Assembly (NCBI GenBank): GCA_905478185.1
Contig: CAJQHO010000024.1
Span: 1-36,408 of the forward strand
DNA: 36,408 bases
Direction: 5' to 3'
Source of the DNA: an uncultured Flavobacteriales bacterium
GTDB lineage: Bacteria; Bacteroidota; Bacteroidia; Flavobacteriales; BACL11
Shown piece after piece: positions 7,975 through 15,790 of this stretch. Each line of letters begins with the position of its first letter. The first letter of the stretch is position 1. The notes beneath the pieces were generated by a model. That model ran no database searches. It was given only the letters and a program-made list of their open reading frames with translations, and was not told the origin of the DNA. A program made the position numbers and the translations under genes.

Positions 7975-9114
7975 ATGGCGAAAATAAAACAAATAATCTG
8001 CATAAGTTTACTCCTACTTACTTTTAGTGCAAATGCACAAAATTTAAGATTAGGAGCCGAAAGACTTGACGCCTACCTCCCTCTGATAGAAAACAAAAAA
8101 GTTGGAGTTGTAGGGAACCAAACATCTATGATTGGCAATACACATTTAGTTGATAGTTTGCTCAGCTTAAGAATTGATGTTGTAAAAGTATTCTCACCAG
8201 AACACGGTTTTAGAGGAAAAGCTGATGCAGGAGCAAAAGTAGAGAATGGTACAGATAGCAAAACAGGTTTGCCTATTATCTCCCTTTACGGAAAAAACAA
8301 AAAACCTTACCCAAAACAATTAGAAGGAATTGATGTGCTGCTTTTTGACATACAAGATGTAGGAGCGCGATTTTACACTTATATATCTACCCTACATTAT
8401 ATAATGGAAGCAGCTGCAGAAAACAACATAAAGGTAATAATACTTGACAGACCGAACCCAAACAGCCACTATGTTGATGGGCCAATTAGAGATAAAGGGT
8501 TTGAAAGCTTTGTAGGAATGCACCCTATACCAATTGTACACGGAATGACCATTGGCGAGTATGCCAAAATGGTAAATGGAGAACATTGGATTTATGAAAA
8601 CTGTAATTTGACTATAATAGAAATGGAGAACTACAGTAGAGATATGGCTTATTATTTACCCGTAAAACCCTCTCCTAATTTACCAAATTCAAGAGCAATA
8701 AACCTCTACCCTAGCCTTTGCTTATTTGAAGGTACAACCATAAGTATTGGTAGAGGTACTGAGTATCCATTTCAGCATTTTGGAGCACCTTATTTAGAAA
8801 GCAATTATTCCTTTACCCCAAAAAGTGGTGCAGGAAGCAAATATCCAAAACACGAAAATAAAACTTGCTTTGGAACTGACTTAAGATTCCAAGAAAATTA
8901 CCTGACAGCTATTAACTTAAATTGGATAATTGAAGCCTACAAACAATGTGATGAAAAGGAAAATTTTTTCAATAACTTTTTTGATAAATTAGCAGGAACT
9001 GATAAACTCAGAAAACAAATAATTGCAGAGAAAACACAAAAAGAAATAAAAGAAAGTTGGCAAGAGGGTTTAGAAGAATTTAAGGAAATAAGAGGAAAGC
9101 ATTTAATTTATTAA
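7975..9114 (+). CDS. Exo-beta-N-acetylmuramidase, NamZ / DUF1343 family
   Basis: Exported enzyme of 379 residues. It opens with a signal peptide (MAKIKQIICISLLLLTFSAN, cleavage after AxA near residue 21). Then comes the DUF1343 fold: VGVVGNQTS, the strongly conserved SPEHGFRG at 74-81, GLPIISLYG, DVLLFDIQDVGARFYTYIST and ILDRPNP. Members of this family (NamZ of Tannerella and Bacillus) remove terminal MurNAc from peptidoglycan fragments, so a role in wall recycling in the periplasm is likely. That fits the Mpl ligase at 14426. Start: ATG at 7975, which gives a clean signal peptide; a TTG one codon before is possible. It runs divergently from the LolC/E-type permease, with start codons four bases apart. 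A 108-base convergent spacer follows in which I see only a weak hairpin. Confidence 0.9.
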   Translation: MAKIKQIICISLLLLTFSANAQNLRLGAERLDAYLPLIENKKVGVVGNQTSMIGNTHLVDSLLSLRIDVVKVFSPEHGFRGKADAGAKVENGTDSKTGLPIISLYGKNKKPYPKQLEGIDVLLFDIQDVGARFYTYISTLHYIMEAAAENNIKVIILDRPNPNSHYVDGPIRDKGFESFVGMHPIPIVHGMTIGEYAKMVNGEHWIYENCNLTIIEMENYSRDMAYYLPVKPSPNLPNSRAINLYPSLCLFEGTTISIGRGTEYPFQHFGAPYLESNYSFTPKSGAGSKYPKHENKTCFGTDLRFQENYLTAINLNWIIEAYKQCDEKENFFNNFFDKLAGTDKLRKQIIAEKTQKEIKESWQEGLEEFKEIRGKHLIY

Positions 9115-9222
9115 AAAAAATCAATAACAGAATAAGGCTCGTAAATCAGCCATTTTAATAATCTTATAACCACTTACATTTATTCCTCTTAAAAGTGCAA
9201 TGTATTTTTGCATGAGAGATGT

Positions 9223-9672
9223 TTACTCTCCTAAACCAACAAACATAATGTTAACTGACTCAAATTTGAGCAAACTCATAGGAGCAATATAAAATTCAGC
9301 ATTTGCTGCTATCGTAGCAGGGCGAACACCTGGTTTTGGAGGCATACTCATTAATATTAATGAAATAGGTGCATTGCAAAAAATACTGTCATTTCTTGAT
9401 GAAAAATTAATTGCTCCTTCAATAGTATTGTTTAAAGTTAATGATTTCCCAACAAAATCACTTTGAGAATTATCAGTTAAAGATAAATGCAGCATTTCAG
9501 ATGCACTAACATGTGTTCCTTCTTTTTTAACTTCTGGATTTTTAGATGCAAATTCTAAAGTAAGTGAATTCTCAACAAGAGTTTCAACCATTACTTCCTC
9601 TTCCGTTTTAGGATTAGAAGTACAAGAAGTAATTAATAGAATTGCAGATGCAAAAAGTAAATTCTTAGTCAT
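9223..9672 (-). CDS. Small lipoprotein of unknown function
   Basis: 149 residues. A short hydrophobic leader ends in the lipobox LLITSC, so C17 should be lipidated and the protein anchored in the envelope. The mature part is Glu/Ser/Thr-rich at first and then beta-like (FVGKSLTLNNTIEGAINFSS and FYIAPMSLLKFESVNIMFVG). A conspicuous PPKPGVRPATIAANA loop sits near residue 111. I do not recognise a family. It begins six bases behind the YkgJ-like gene and is probably the last gene of the ettA operon. Confidence 0.7.
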   Translation of the reverse strand: MTKNLLFASAILLITSCTSNPKTEEEVMVETLVENSLTLEFASKNPEVKKEGTHVSASEMLHLSLTDNSQSDFVGKSLTLNNTIEGAINFSSRNDSIFCNAPISLILMSMPPKPGVRPATIAANAEFYIAPMSLLKFESVNIMFVGLGE

Positions 9673-9678
9673 TTTTAT

Positions 9679-10164
9679 TTATTTTAAGGTTAGTTTTATT
9701 TTTTCAATAATGCTGAAAACAGCAGGGCAAACTTCAATATTTTTTTCGGTTAAATTTAACAATTGATTTTGTTTTATTCTATCAGTATGTGGAAACTCTC
9801 TACATGCTTTTGGTCGAGCATCATAAATTGAACAGTAATTATCATCTCCTAAAAAAGTACAAGGTGCTTTTTTCAAAACATAAAACCTATCTTCATCAAT
9901 TCTTAGATACTGACTAACTACAGCTGAAGGTTTTATCCGTAAATATTTTGCAATTCTACTAATATCTTTATCCGTAAAAAGAGGGCTTGTTGTACTGCAA
10001 CAATTTGCGCATTTTAGGCAATCAGTACATTCAAAAACCTCTTCATGTGCAGGATGAATAAGCTTATCTAAAACCTTGGGTTTTATTCTTTTTAATCGCT
10101 TAAAAAACTGAATATTCTTCTTGCTTTTTAACTTTAATTGCTCTTTATGATTGTCTAAATCCAA
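9679..10164 (-). CDS. YkgJ-family cysteine-cluster protein
   Basis: 161 residues with the CxxCxxCxxCC-type cluster of this family: C46, C49, C52, C55 and C56 in ECTDCLKCANCC. A second half follows with CTFLGDDNYCSIYDARPKACREFPH and a late VCPAVF. Together these resemble the metal (zinc or iron-sulfur) site assigned to YkgJ/UPF0153 proteins; the biochemical role is not settled. The N-terminal 40 residues are strongly basic (LKSKKNIQFFKRLKRIKPK), which could bind nucleic acid, an inference only. The gene starts five bases after the ettA stop, so the two are co-transcribed. Confidence 0.85.
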   Translation of the reverse strand: MDLDNHKEQLKLKSKKNIQFFKRLKRIKPKVLDKLIHPAHEEVFECTDCLKCANCCSTTSPLFTDKDISRIAKYLRIKPSAVVSQYLRIDEDRFYVLKKAPCTFLGDDNYCSIYDARPKACREFPHTDRIKQNQLLNLTEKNIEVCPAVFSIIEKIKLTLK

Positions 10165-10169
10165 TAAAC

Positions 10170-11861
10170 TTAATCTCTCTTTAACTTTCTATACTTAATA
10201 CGCTTAGGAGAAATATCACCCAATCGTTTTTTACGATTTTCTTCATAGTCAGAGAAGCTGCCTTCAAAATAAACCACATTACTATCTCCTTCAAATGCTA
10301 AAATATGAGTACAAACTCTATCTAAAAACCATCTATCATGCGAAATAATAACACCACAACCTGCAAAATTATCTAATCCCTCCTCCAATGCTCTCAGTGT
10401 ATTTACATCCAAATCATTGGTTGGCTCATCCAGTAAAAGCACATTTGCCTCTTGCCTTAATGTCATAGCTAAATGCAAACGATTACGTTCCCCACCAGAT
10501 AGTACTCCAACTTTTTTATTTTGATCAGAACCATTAAAATTAAACTTAGCTACATAGGCTCTTGAATTCATCAATTTTCCGCCAACATTTACTTGTTCTA
10601 ATCCACCAGTAATTTGTTCCCAAATAGTTTTTTCAGGATCAATATCAGTATGTTGCTGATCCACATAAGCAATTTTAACCGTCTCACCAACTTTAAAAGT
10701 TCCAGTATCAGCAGTTTCTTGCTCCATTATCATGCGGAATAAAGTAGTTTTACCTGCTCCATTAGGCCCAATAATACCAACTATACCTGCAGGTGGAAGT
10801 TTGAAGTTTAAATCTTCATAAAGCAATTTATCACCAAAAGCTTTACTTACTGCTTCAGCATCAATTACATTATTTCCTAACCTTGGTCCAGGGGGGATAT
10901 ACATTTCAATTTTTTCTTCTTTTTTCCTCCCTTCATCTCCTAAAAGATTTTCATAATTACTTAAACGAGCTTTTGATTTTGACCTCCTTCCTTTTGGTGA
11001 CATACGCACCCAATCCAACTCCCTTTCAAGTGTTTTTTTTCTTTTACTCTCTGATTTTTCCTCTTGCGCTAACCTCTTGGTTTTTTGCTCCAACCATGAT
11101 GAATAATTTCCTTTCCAAGGTATACCCTCTCCTCTATCTAACTCCAATATCCAACCAGCTACATTATCTAAAAAATATCTATCGTGAGTAATTGCAATTA
11201 CAGTTCCTTTATACTCTGCTAAATGTTGCTCTAACCACATTACTGATTCTGCATCCAAATGATTGGTTGGCTCATCTAATAATAAAATTTCTGGCTCTTG
11301 CAACAACAATCTACAAAGTGCAACTCTCCTTTTCTCCCCTCCTGATAAAACAGAAATTTGAGCATCTGGTTCAGGGCATCTTAAAGCATCCATAGCAATG
11401 TTCAATTTAGTGTCAATATCCCAAGCTCCTAAGGACTCTACTTTATCTTGCAAGATACCTTGTTGTTTCATCAAAGCCTCCATTTTATCAGCATTTTCAT
11501 AGTTTTCAGGTAATCCAAAAGCATCATTTATGGAATTATATTCTGCCAATGCATCAACAGCTTCTTGCATTCCTTCCTTTACAATTTCAATTACAGTTTT
11601 ACTCTCATCAAGTTTTGGTTCTTGCTCCAAGTACCCCACTTTGTATCCGTCTGAGAAAGTAACATCCCCCTGATATTGCTTTTCTACCCCTGCAATTATC
11701 TTTAAAAGAGTTGATTTACCCGAACCATTCAATCCTATAATACCAATTTTGGCGCCATAGAAAAAGGAAAGAAAAATATCCTTTAATACTTGTTTGTTGT
11801 TATTGTTGTAGGACTTAGAAAGCCCTGACATTGAAAAAATTATTTTCTTATCATCAGACAT
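10170..11861 (-). CDS. ettA: ABC-F translation factor, energy-dependent translational throttle
   Basis: Soluble ABC-F ATPase of 563 residues that binds the ribosomal E site and couples the first elongation step to the ATP/ADP ratio. Two nucleotide-binding domains without membrane segments are seen. The first has Walker A GLNGSGKST at 43-51, signature LSGGEKRR and Walker B ILLLDEPTNHLD. The second has Walker A GPNGAGKTT, signature LSGGERNR and LLLDEPTNDLD. The family-specific arm lies in domain 1 (QQGILQDKVESLGAWDID), and the basic P-site linker follows it (KRKKTLERELDWVRMSPKGR). Length and both motifs match EttA better than the drug-resistance ABC-Fs. It leads an operon with the YkgJ-like and lipoprotein genes; a perfect TACTTTTG promoter element lies about 22 bases upstream. 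Confidence 0.95.
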   Translation of the reverse strand: MSDDKKIIFSMSGLSKSYNNNNKQVLKDIFLSFFYGAKIGIIGLNGSGKSTLLKIIAGVEKQYQGDVTFSDGYKVGYLEQEPKLDESKTVIEIVKEGMQEAVDALAEYNSINDAFGLPENYENADKMEALMKQQGILQDKVESLGAWDIDTKLNIAMDALRCPEPDAQISVLSGGEKRRVALCRLLLQEPEILLLDEPTNHLDAESVMWLEQHLAEYKGTVIAITHDRYFLDNVAGWILELDRGEGIPWKGNYSSWLEQKTKRLAQEEKSESKRKKTLERELDWVRMSPKGRRSKSKARLSNYENLLGDEGRKKEEKIEMYIPPGPRLGNNVIDAEAVSKAFGDKLLYEDLNFKLPPAGIVGIIGPNGAGKTTLFRMIMEQETADTGTFKVGETVKIAYVDQQHTDIDPEKTIWEQITGGLEQVNVGGKLMNSRAYVAKFNFNGSDQNKKVGVLSGGERNRLHLAMTLRQEANVLLLDEPTNDLDVNTLRALEEGLDNFAGCGVIISHDRWFLDRVCTHILAFEGDSNVVYFEGSFSDYEENRKKRLGDISPKRIKYRKLKRD

Positions 11862-11883
11862 AATATTATATTTTTTAGAATTA

Positions 11884-11902
11884 CAAAAGTAATTATTACT
11901 TT
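11884..11902. promoter_or_regulatory. Divergent promoter region with palindrome
   Basis: On the minus strand 11884-11891 reads TACTTTTG, an exact TAnnTTTG -7 element for ettA. Bases 11886-11902 form a perfect 8-bp inverted repeat around a single T (AAAGTAAT-T-ATTACTTT), which places a degenerate copy (TACTTTAG) on the plus strand, 18 bases before the small membrane-protein gene at 11920. Function is inferred from position and consensus only. Confidence 0.4.
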
Positions 11903-11919
11903 AGCATAAAATTTAAAAG

Positions 11920-12087
11920 ATGAAAAAAAGTATTGGAATATCAGTATTTTTAATTGCTATAGGAGTAACCTTCCTATTAGATAACCTAAATTACATCAAT
12001 ATATCAGTTGCTGAACTCATCAAAACCTACTGGCCTGTAATTCTTATTTGGATGGGAATTGAAAAGTTATTGCGTGATTGGAAATAA
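11920..12087 (+). CDS. Small two-helix membrane protein, LiaF N-terminal / DUF5668-like
   Basis: 55 residues: MKKSIGISVFLIAIGVTFLL, then DNLNYINISVAELIKTYWPV, then ILIWMGIEKLLRDWK. The pattern (helix, a DNLxxINxS turn, WPVILIWxGI, second helix, basic end) is that of the LiaI/LiaF-like transmembrane module that often heads cell-envelope stress proteins; here it stands alone. Helices are about residues 5-21 and 38-51. Its last 21 bases overlap the 3' end of the radical SAM gene on the other strand. Start ATG 11920 lies just behind the divergent promoter region. The family assignment is by pattern and moderately sure. Confidence 0.7.
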   Translation: MKKSIGISVFLIAIGVTFLLDNLNYINISVAELIKTYWPVILIWMGIEKLLRDWK

Positions 12088-13002
12088 TCTTCCTTGCGTA
12101 GCATTTCTTTCTTCTAAGCGTTTTTCTACCAAATGTTTGACTTCAAAGTTTTTCAAACCATACTTTGGATGAATTAACATTCTTGCAGGAGATTCACTAA
12201 AGAAGCGTTCAATAATTATTTCAGGCTTAAGTAATTCTACAAAATCAACTACCAAATCAATGTATTCCTCCAGTTCCATAAAAGTAAACATATCCGGAGT
12301 GTTTTTAAACTGATGAGCCATCATAGTGTGCTTTACAATCTGAAGATGATGAACTTTTAAGGTATTAATTGGAAGTTCTGAAACTTTTCGAGCATGCTCT
12401 AACATATCTTCTTTTGATTCACCAGGCAGACCTAAAATAAGATGACCACCTAAATGCAAACCTCTCCCATCAGCTCTTTTAAAAGCATCAATTGCTTCCT
12501 CATGTGTTTGGCATCTGTTTATTGCCTCTAGCGTTTCATTCTTAGTTGATTCTAAGCCAAACTCAAGCTTTATAAAATAGTCTTTAGATGCTAATTCTTC
12601 CAGATAATCTAACACCTCATCTTTAATAGAGTCTGGGCGAGTAGCAATTACTAACCCAATCACATCTTCATGAGCTAAAGCCTCCTCATACATTTTTCTT
12701 AAATCAGCAAGAGGCGCATAGGTATTGGTAAATGCCTGAAAATAAGCAAGGTATTTTTGGGTTTTATATTTCTTTGAAAAAAACTCTATCCCTTCATCAA
12801 TTTGTTGCTTTATTGGCTTTATAGGTTTGCAATAATCAGGATTAAAAGTATTGTTATTGCAATAAGTACAACCACCAGTACCTTTACTTCCGTCCTTATT
12901 CGGGCAAGTAAAACCAGCATCAATGGACACTTTTTGCACCCTCCCATTAAATTTTCTTCTGATGAAAGAAGAAAAATCATTATATCTTTCTTGTTTTTGC
13001 AT
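12067..13002 (-). CDS. Radical SAM protein, YhcC / TIGR01212 family
   Basis: 311 residues. The iron-sulfur cluster ligands are C33, C45 and C48 in the family-typical spacing CPNKDGSKGTGGCTYC (not the plain CxxxCxxC). Then come a SAM-binding barrel with YFQAFTNTYAPL, GLVIATRPDSI, KLEFGLEST, HLILGLPGESKEDM and HHLQIVKHTMMA. The C-terminal ERFFSESPARMLIHPKYG completes the family pattern. Members have no firmly assigned reaction; they resemble the TtcA/Elp3-like group and a tRNA or small-molecule substrate has been suggested, which I cannot decide from sequence. Transcribed alone; its 3' end overlaps the LiaF-like gene by 21 bases. Confidence 0.9.
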   Translation of the reverse strand: MQKQERYNDFSSFIRRKFNGRVQKVSIDAGFTCPNKDGSKGTGGCTYCNNNTFNPDYCKPIKPIKQQIDEGIEFFSKKYKTQKYLAYFQAFTNTYAPLADLRKMYEEALAHEDVIGLVIATRPDSIKDEVLDYLEELASKDYFIKLEFGLESTKNETLEAINRCQTHEEAIDAFKRADGRGLHLGGHLILGLPGESKEDMLEHARKVSELPINTLKVHHLQIVKHTMMAHQFKNTPDMFTFMELEEYIDLVVDFVELLKPEIIIERFFSESPARMLIHPKYGLKNFEVKHLVEKRLEERNATQGRLFPITQ

Positions 13003-13066
13003 CTTGGCAAAAATAGCAGTTTACAAACAACAAAAGCTTTCTATTTCCGTATTAAAAAAGATTATC

Positions 13067-13074
13067 TAAATTTG
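13067..13074 (+). promoter_or_regulatory. TAnnTTTG -7 promoter element
   Basis: TAAATTTG, an exact Bacteroidota -7 match, 17 bases before the ATG of the small gene at 13091. The -33 element is not clear. Confidence 0.4.
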
Positions 13075-13090
13075 TAGCAATAATTACTTT

Positions 13091-13300
13091 ATGTCAGAAA
13101 AGAAAATAAGAGCATTTGAAGAAATTGGTTATGTTAAAACATTACTAAAGGGATCTGATATAAATGACTATGAAAGTATCAAAATAAAAATTAAAAATGG
13201 TGGAAAACTTACACTCTACAGAAACTTATCTGAAAAGAAAGAAATAGATGATACAAGTAATTTTGGGAGCAGTTGGGATGTCTTTAATTCACTTCTTTAG
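13091..13300 (+). CDS. Small hypothetical protein
   Basis: 69 residues, cytoplasmic by composition, beginning MSEKKIRAFEEIGYVKTLLK and ending in a Ser/Asp/Asn-rich tail. The middle looks like two beta strands (SIKIKIKNGGKLTLYRNL). I do not recognise a family. Support for it being real: its own consensus promoter element 17 bases upstream, a normal ATG, and no longer competing frame on either strand. It ends tail-to-tail with the DUF6356 gene, overlapping by 17 bases. Confidence 0.55.
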   Translation: MSEKKIRAFEEIGYVKTLLKGSDINDYESIKIKIKNGGKLTLYRNLSEKKEIDDTSNFGSSWDVFNSLL

Positions 13301-13505
13301 ACTGATCTTTTCTTTTTATTAAATCAATAGATAAAGTGATAATTCTATCACTTACAGCAGTTTTATACAGAAAAGGTAAGAATGCATGAACTAATGCTTT
13401 GAAACTTAAAAAAAGTAAAATCAAGGAAAACTTTAAAGATTTTAATAAATGCTTAAAATAAGATTCTCCAATACTGTTAGCATGATGAGTGAAAATATTA
13501 TTCAT
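13284..13505 (-). CDS. DUF6356-like small membrane protein
   Basis: 73 residues. The sequence has HHANSIGESYFKHLLKSLKF, then a hydrophobic helix (SLILLFLSFKALVHAFLPFL), then a variable tail. The order 'H-x-x-S-x-GESYFxH' plus 'ALVHAxLPFL' is what I associate with DUF6356 proteins, which have one or two membrane helices and no known function. The gene starts one base after the stop of the metallo-hydrolase at 13507, so the two form an operon. Overlaps the end of the convergent gene at 13300. Confidence 0.65.
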   Translation of the reverse strand: MNNIFTHHANSIGESYFKHLLKSLKFSLILLFLSFKALVHAFLPFLYKTAVSDRIITLSIDLIKRKDQSKEVN

Positions 13506-13506
13506 T

Positions 13507-14349
13507 TTACAAAATATCTATTAATCTGAAAGTTTCTTTTAAGCGTACTCTTCTATCTGTTTTTTCTACTGTGCAACACTCACTATAATTATCATGTTGC
13601 AAATAAATTATGTATTCTTTTTCAGCAGCTTCATTCAAAAACTTTTCTTTTTCACCAAGAGTAATTAGTGGCTTAGTGTCATACCCCATAACATAAGGCA
13701 AAGGGATATGACCGGTACTGGGTAATAAATCAGCAGCAAATACAATCGTTTTATCTTTATAAGTAATATGAGGTATCATTTGAGCCTCAGTATGTCCGTT
13801 TACAAAAAGTGCATTAAAATCATTAAAAACCTCATTTTCCCCTTCAACAAAATTCAAGTGTCCAGCTTCTTGAATTGGAATAATATTTTCCTTTAAGAAT
13901 GATGCTTTTTCTCTGTTATTTGGCACAGTTGCCCACTCCCAATGCTCTTTATTACTCCAATACTTTGCATTTTTGAAAGCCATCTCAAACCCACTTCTAT
14001 CGTTATTCCATTTTACACTCCCTCCACAATGATCAAAATGAAGATGAGTAAGAAAAACATCCGTTACATCATCTGCAGAAAACCCATGTTTTTCTAGAGA
14101 GGAATGCAAATTTACATCACCATGCAAATAATAATGTTTTAAAAATTTATCATCCTGCTTATCCCCAATACCATTGTCAATTAGAATAAGTCTATCTCCA
14201 TCCTCAATTAATAGGGAACGCATAGCCCAAGGGCACAAATTATTTTCATCTGAAGGATTTGTTCTACTCCATAATACTTTTGGAACAACACCAAACATTG
14301 CCCCTCCATCTAATTTAAAAAACCCAGTGTCAATTGTATACAAATTCAT
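13507..14349 (-). CDS. Metallo-beta-lactamase-fold hydrolase
   Basis: 280 residues, no signal peptide. The zinc-binding HxHxDH motif is at 102-107 (HLHFDH, followed by CGG). The further ligands are likely the His of VNGHTEAQMIPH (with the preceding GH) and the Asp of FAADLLPSTGH. N-terminal FKLDGGAMFGVVPK and SLLIEDGDRLILIDNGIGDK are typical of MBL-fold proteins related to quorum-quenching lactonases and alkyl-sulfatase-like enzymes. The substrate cannot be read from sequence. Leads a two-gene operon with the DUF6356 gene. The start is 76 bases from the divergent Mpl-type gene; FKLDGGAMFG directly after the short N-terminus supports this start. Confidence 0.85.
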   Translation of the reverse strand: MNLYTIDTGFFKLDGGAMFGVVPKVLWSRTNPSDENNLCPWAMRSLLIEDGDRLILIDNGIGDKQDDKFLKHYYLHGDVNLHSSLEKHGFSADDVTDVFLTHLHFDHCGGSVKWNNDRSGFEMAFKNAKYWSNKEHWEWATVPNNREKASFLKENIIPIQEAGHLNFVEGENEVFNDFNALFVNGHTEAQMIPHITYKDKTIVFAADLLPSTGHIPLPYVMGYDTKPLITLGEKEKFLNEAAEKEYIIYLQHDNYSECCTVEKTDRRVRLKETFRLIDIL

Positions 14350-14425
14350 GTTAGTAAATTTTAGTTTGTCAAAAATAACAATTGCTATTAATTCCTACTT
14401 TTATTTCAAGATAAATTTACTACAA

Positions 14426-15763
14426 ATGAAGATACATTTAATTGCAATTGGAGGAAGTGCTATGCACAATATGGCATTGGCATTACATCATAAAGGATTT
14501 AAAGTGACGGGAAGTGATGATGCTGTTTTTAGCCCTAGTAAAGAACGATTAGAAAAACACGGATTACTACCAAATGAAATGGGATGGTTTCCAAATAAAA
14601 TCACATCAGATTTAGATGCAATTATTTTAGGTATGCATGCCAGAGAAAATAATCCTGAACTCAAAAAAGCTAAAGACCTAGACATTCCAATTTTTTCTTA
14701 CCCTGAATATATTTATGAGCAAAGCAAAAACAAAAAACGAGTTGTAATTGGTGGTAGCCATGGAAAAACCTCAATTACAGCAATGATTTTACATGTACTA
14801 CAAAATCTAAATATTGATTGCGATTATATGGTTGGTGCTCAATTAGAAGGATTTGATACCATGGTAAAACTAACTCATAATGCTCCAATAATTATCTTAG
14901 AGGGTGATGAATACCTTAGTTCACCAATTGATAGAAGACCAAAATTTCACCTTTACAAACCACATATAGCGGTTCTTAGTGGAATTGCTTGGGATCACAT
15001 AAATGTATTTCCAACTTTTGAAATGTATGTTGATCAGTTTAGAATATTTAAAAATATGGTGAGTGATACGCTTATTTATTGCTCAGAAGATGAGAAATTA
15101 TGCAAATTGACAAAAGAAGAAACAAATTGCAAACTAATACCTTATTCTACTCCAAAACATGAGATAAAAAATGGAATAACAACTTTAAAAAATACTAAGT
15201 TATTAATTTTTGGAAACCATAATTTACAAAACCTAAATGCTGCAAAATTAATCTGTAATGAGTTAGGTATTTCTGATAATGATTTCTTTGACCAAATAGC
15301 TACTTTTAAGGGAGCAAGCAAAAGATTAGAATTAGTTAAACGAACAGAAACATCTGCACTTTATAAGGATTTTGCTCACTCTCCCTCCAAGTTAAAAGCA
15401 ACTTCCTCTGCTATGAAAAAGCAGTTTGAAAACAGAAAATTAGTTGCATGTATGGAACTCCATACTTTTAGTAGTTTGAATGATGAATTCTTAGCGCAAT
15501 ATAAAGGAAGCATGGACACTCCTGATACAGCAATTGTTTATTTTAGCCCGGAAGCAATAGCACATAAAAAGTTAGAGCTAATTACAAAGCAACAAGTGCA
15601 CTCTGCTTTTAATAGAGAGGATTTATTAGTTTTTACAGATACAAAAAAACTAGAAGATTATTTAACAACTTTAAATTGGAACAATCAAAACTTACTTATG
15701 ATGAGCTCAGGAACTTTTGATGGAATGAAGTTTGATGGACTGATAAATTCTTATACAACTTAA
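14426..15763 (+). CDS. mpl: Mur-ligase family peptidoglycan recycling enzyme, Mpl type
   Basis: 445 residues. The N-terminal Rossmann domain begins MKIHLIAIGGSAMHNMALAL, the middle ATP-binding domain carries the P-loop GGSHGKTSI at about 109-117, and KDFAHSPSKLKA is the end-domain signature of Mpl rather than MurC (which has DDYGHHP). Mpl attaches UDP-MurNAc to the recycled tripeptide L-Ala-gamma-D-Glu-meso-Dap in the cytoplasm. I set the start at ATG 14426; the open frame extends upstream to 14174, but that part crosses the divergent metallo-hydrolase gene, whereas MKIHLIAIGG is the family's normal beginning. Together with the NamZ-type muramidase at 7975 this suggests active wall recycling. 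A 27-base gap separates it from the next gene, probably an operon. Confidence 0.88.
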   Translation: MKIHLIAIGGSAMHNMALALHHKGFKVTGSDDAVFSPSKERLEKHGLLPNEMGWFPNKITSDLDAIILGMHARENNPELKKAKDLDIPIFSYPEYIYEQSKNKKRVVIGGSHGKTSITAMILHVLQNLNIDCDYMVGAQLEGFDTMVKLTHNAPIIILEGDEYLSSPIDRRPKFHLYKPHIAVLSGIAWDHINVFPTFEMYVDQFRIFKNMVSDTLIYCSEDEKLCKLTKEETNCKLIPYSTPKHEIKNGITTLKNTKLLIFGNHNLQNLNAAKLICNELGISDNDFFDQIATFKGASKRLELVKRTETSALYKDFAHSPSKLKATSSAMKKQFENRKLVACMELHTFSSLNDEFLAQYKGSMDTPDTAIVYFSPEAIAHKKLELITKQQVHSAFNREDLLVFTDTKKLEDYLTTLNWNNQNLLMMSSGTFDGMKFDGLINSYTT

Positions 15764-15790
15764 ATAATTTATAATATATTAACTTGCAAG

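Noticed and set aside
9180-9230. Terminator in the convergent spacer behind the NamZ-type gene
   Set aside because: GAGAG/CTCTC and TGCAA/TTGCA can pair, but the stems are only five bases and no T-run follows on either strand.
10883-11395. Hydrophobic plus-strand ORFs opposite ettA (10883-11191, 11192-11395)
   Set aside because: They are the complement of Lys/Glu-rich coding DNA, which always looks hydrophobic in reverse. No independent support.
14174-14425. Longer N-terminus of the Mpl-type ligase
   Set aside because: This part crosses the divergent metallo-hydrolase gene, while MKIHLIAIGGSAMHN at 14426 is the normal family start.
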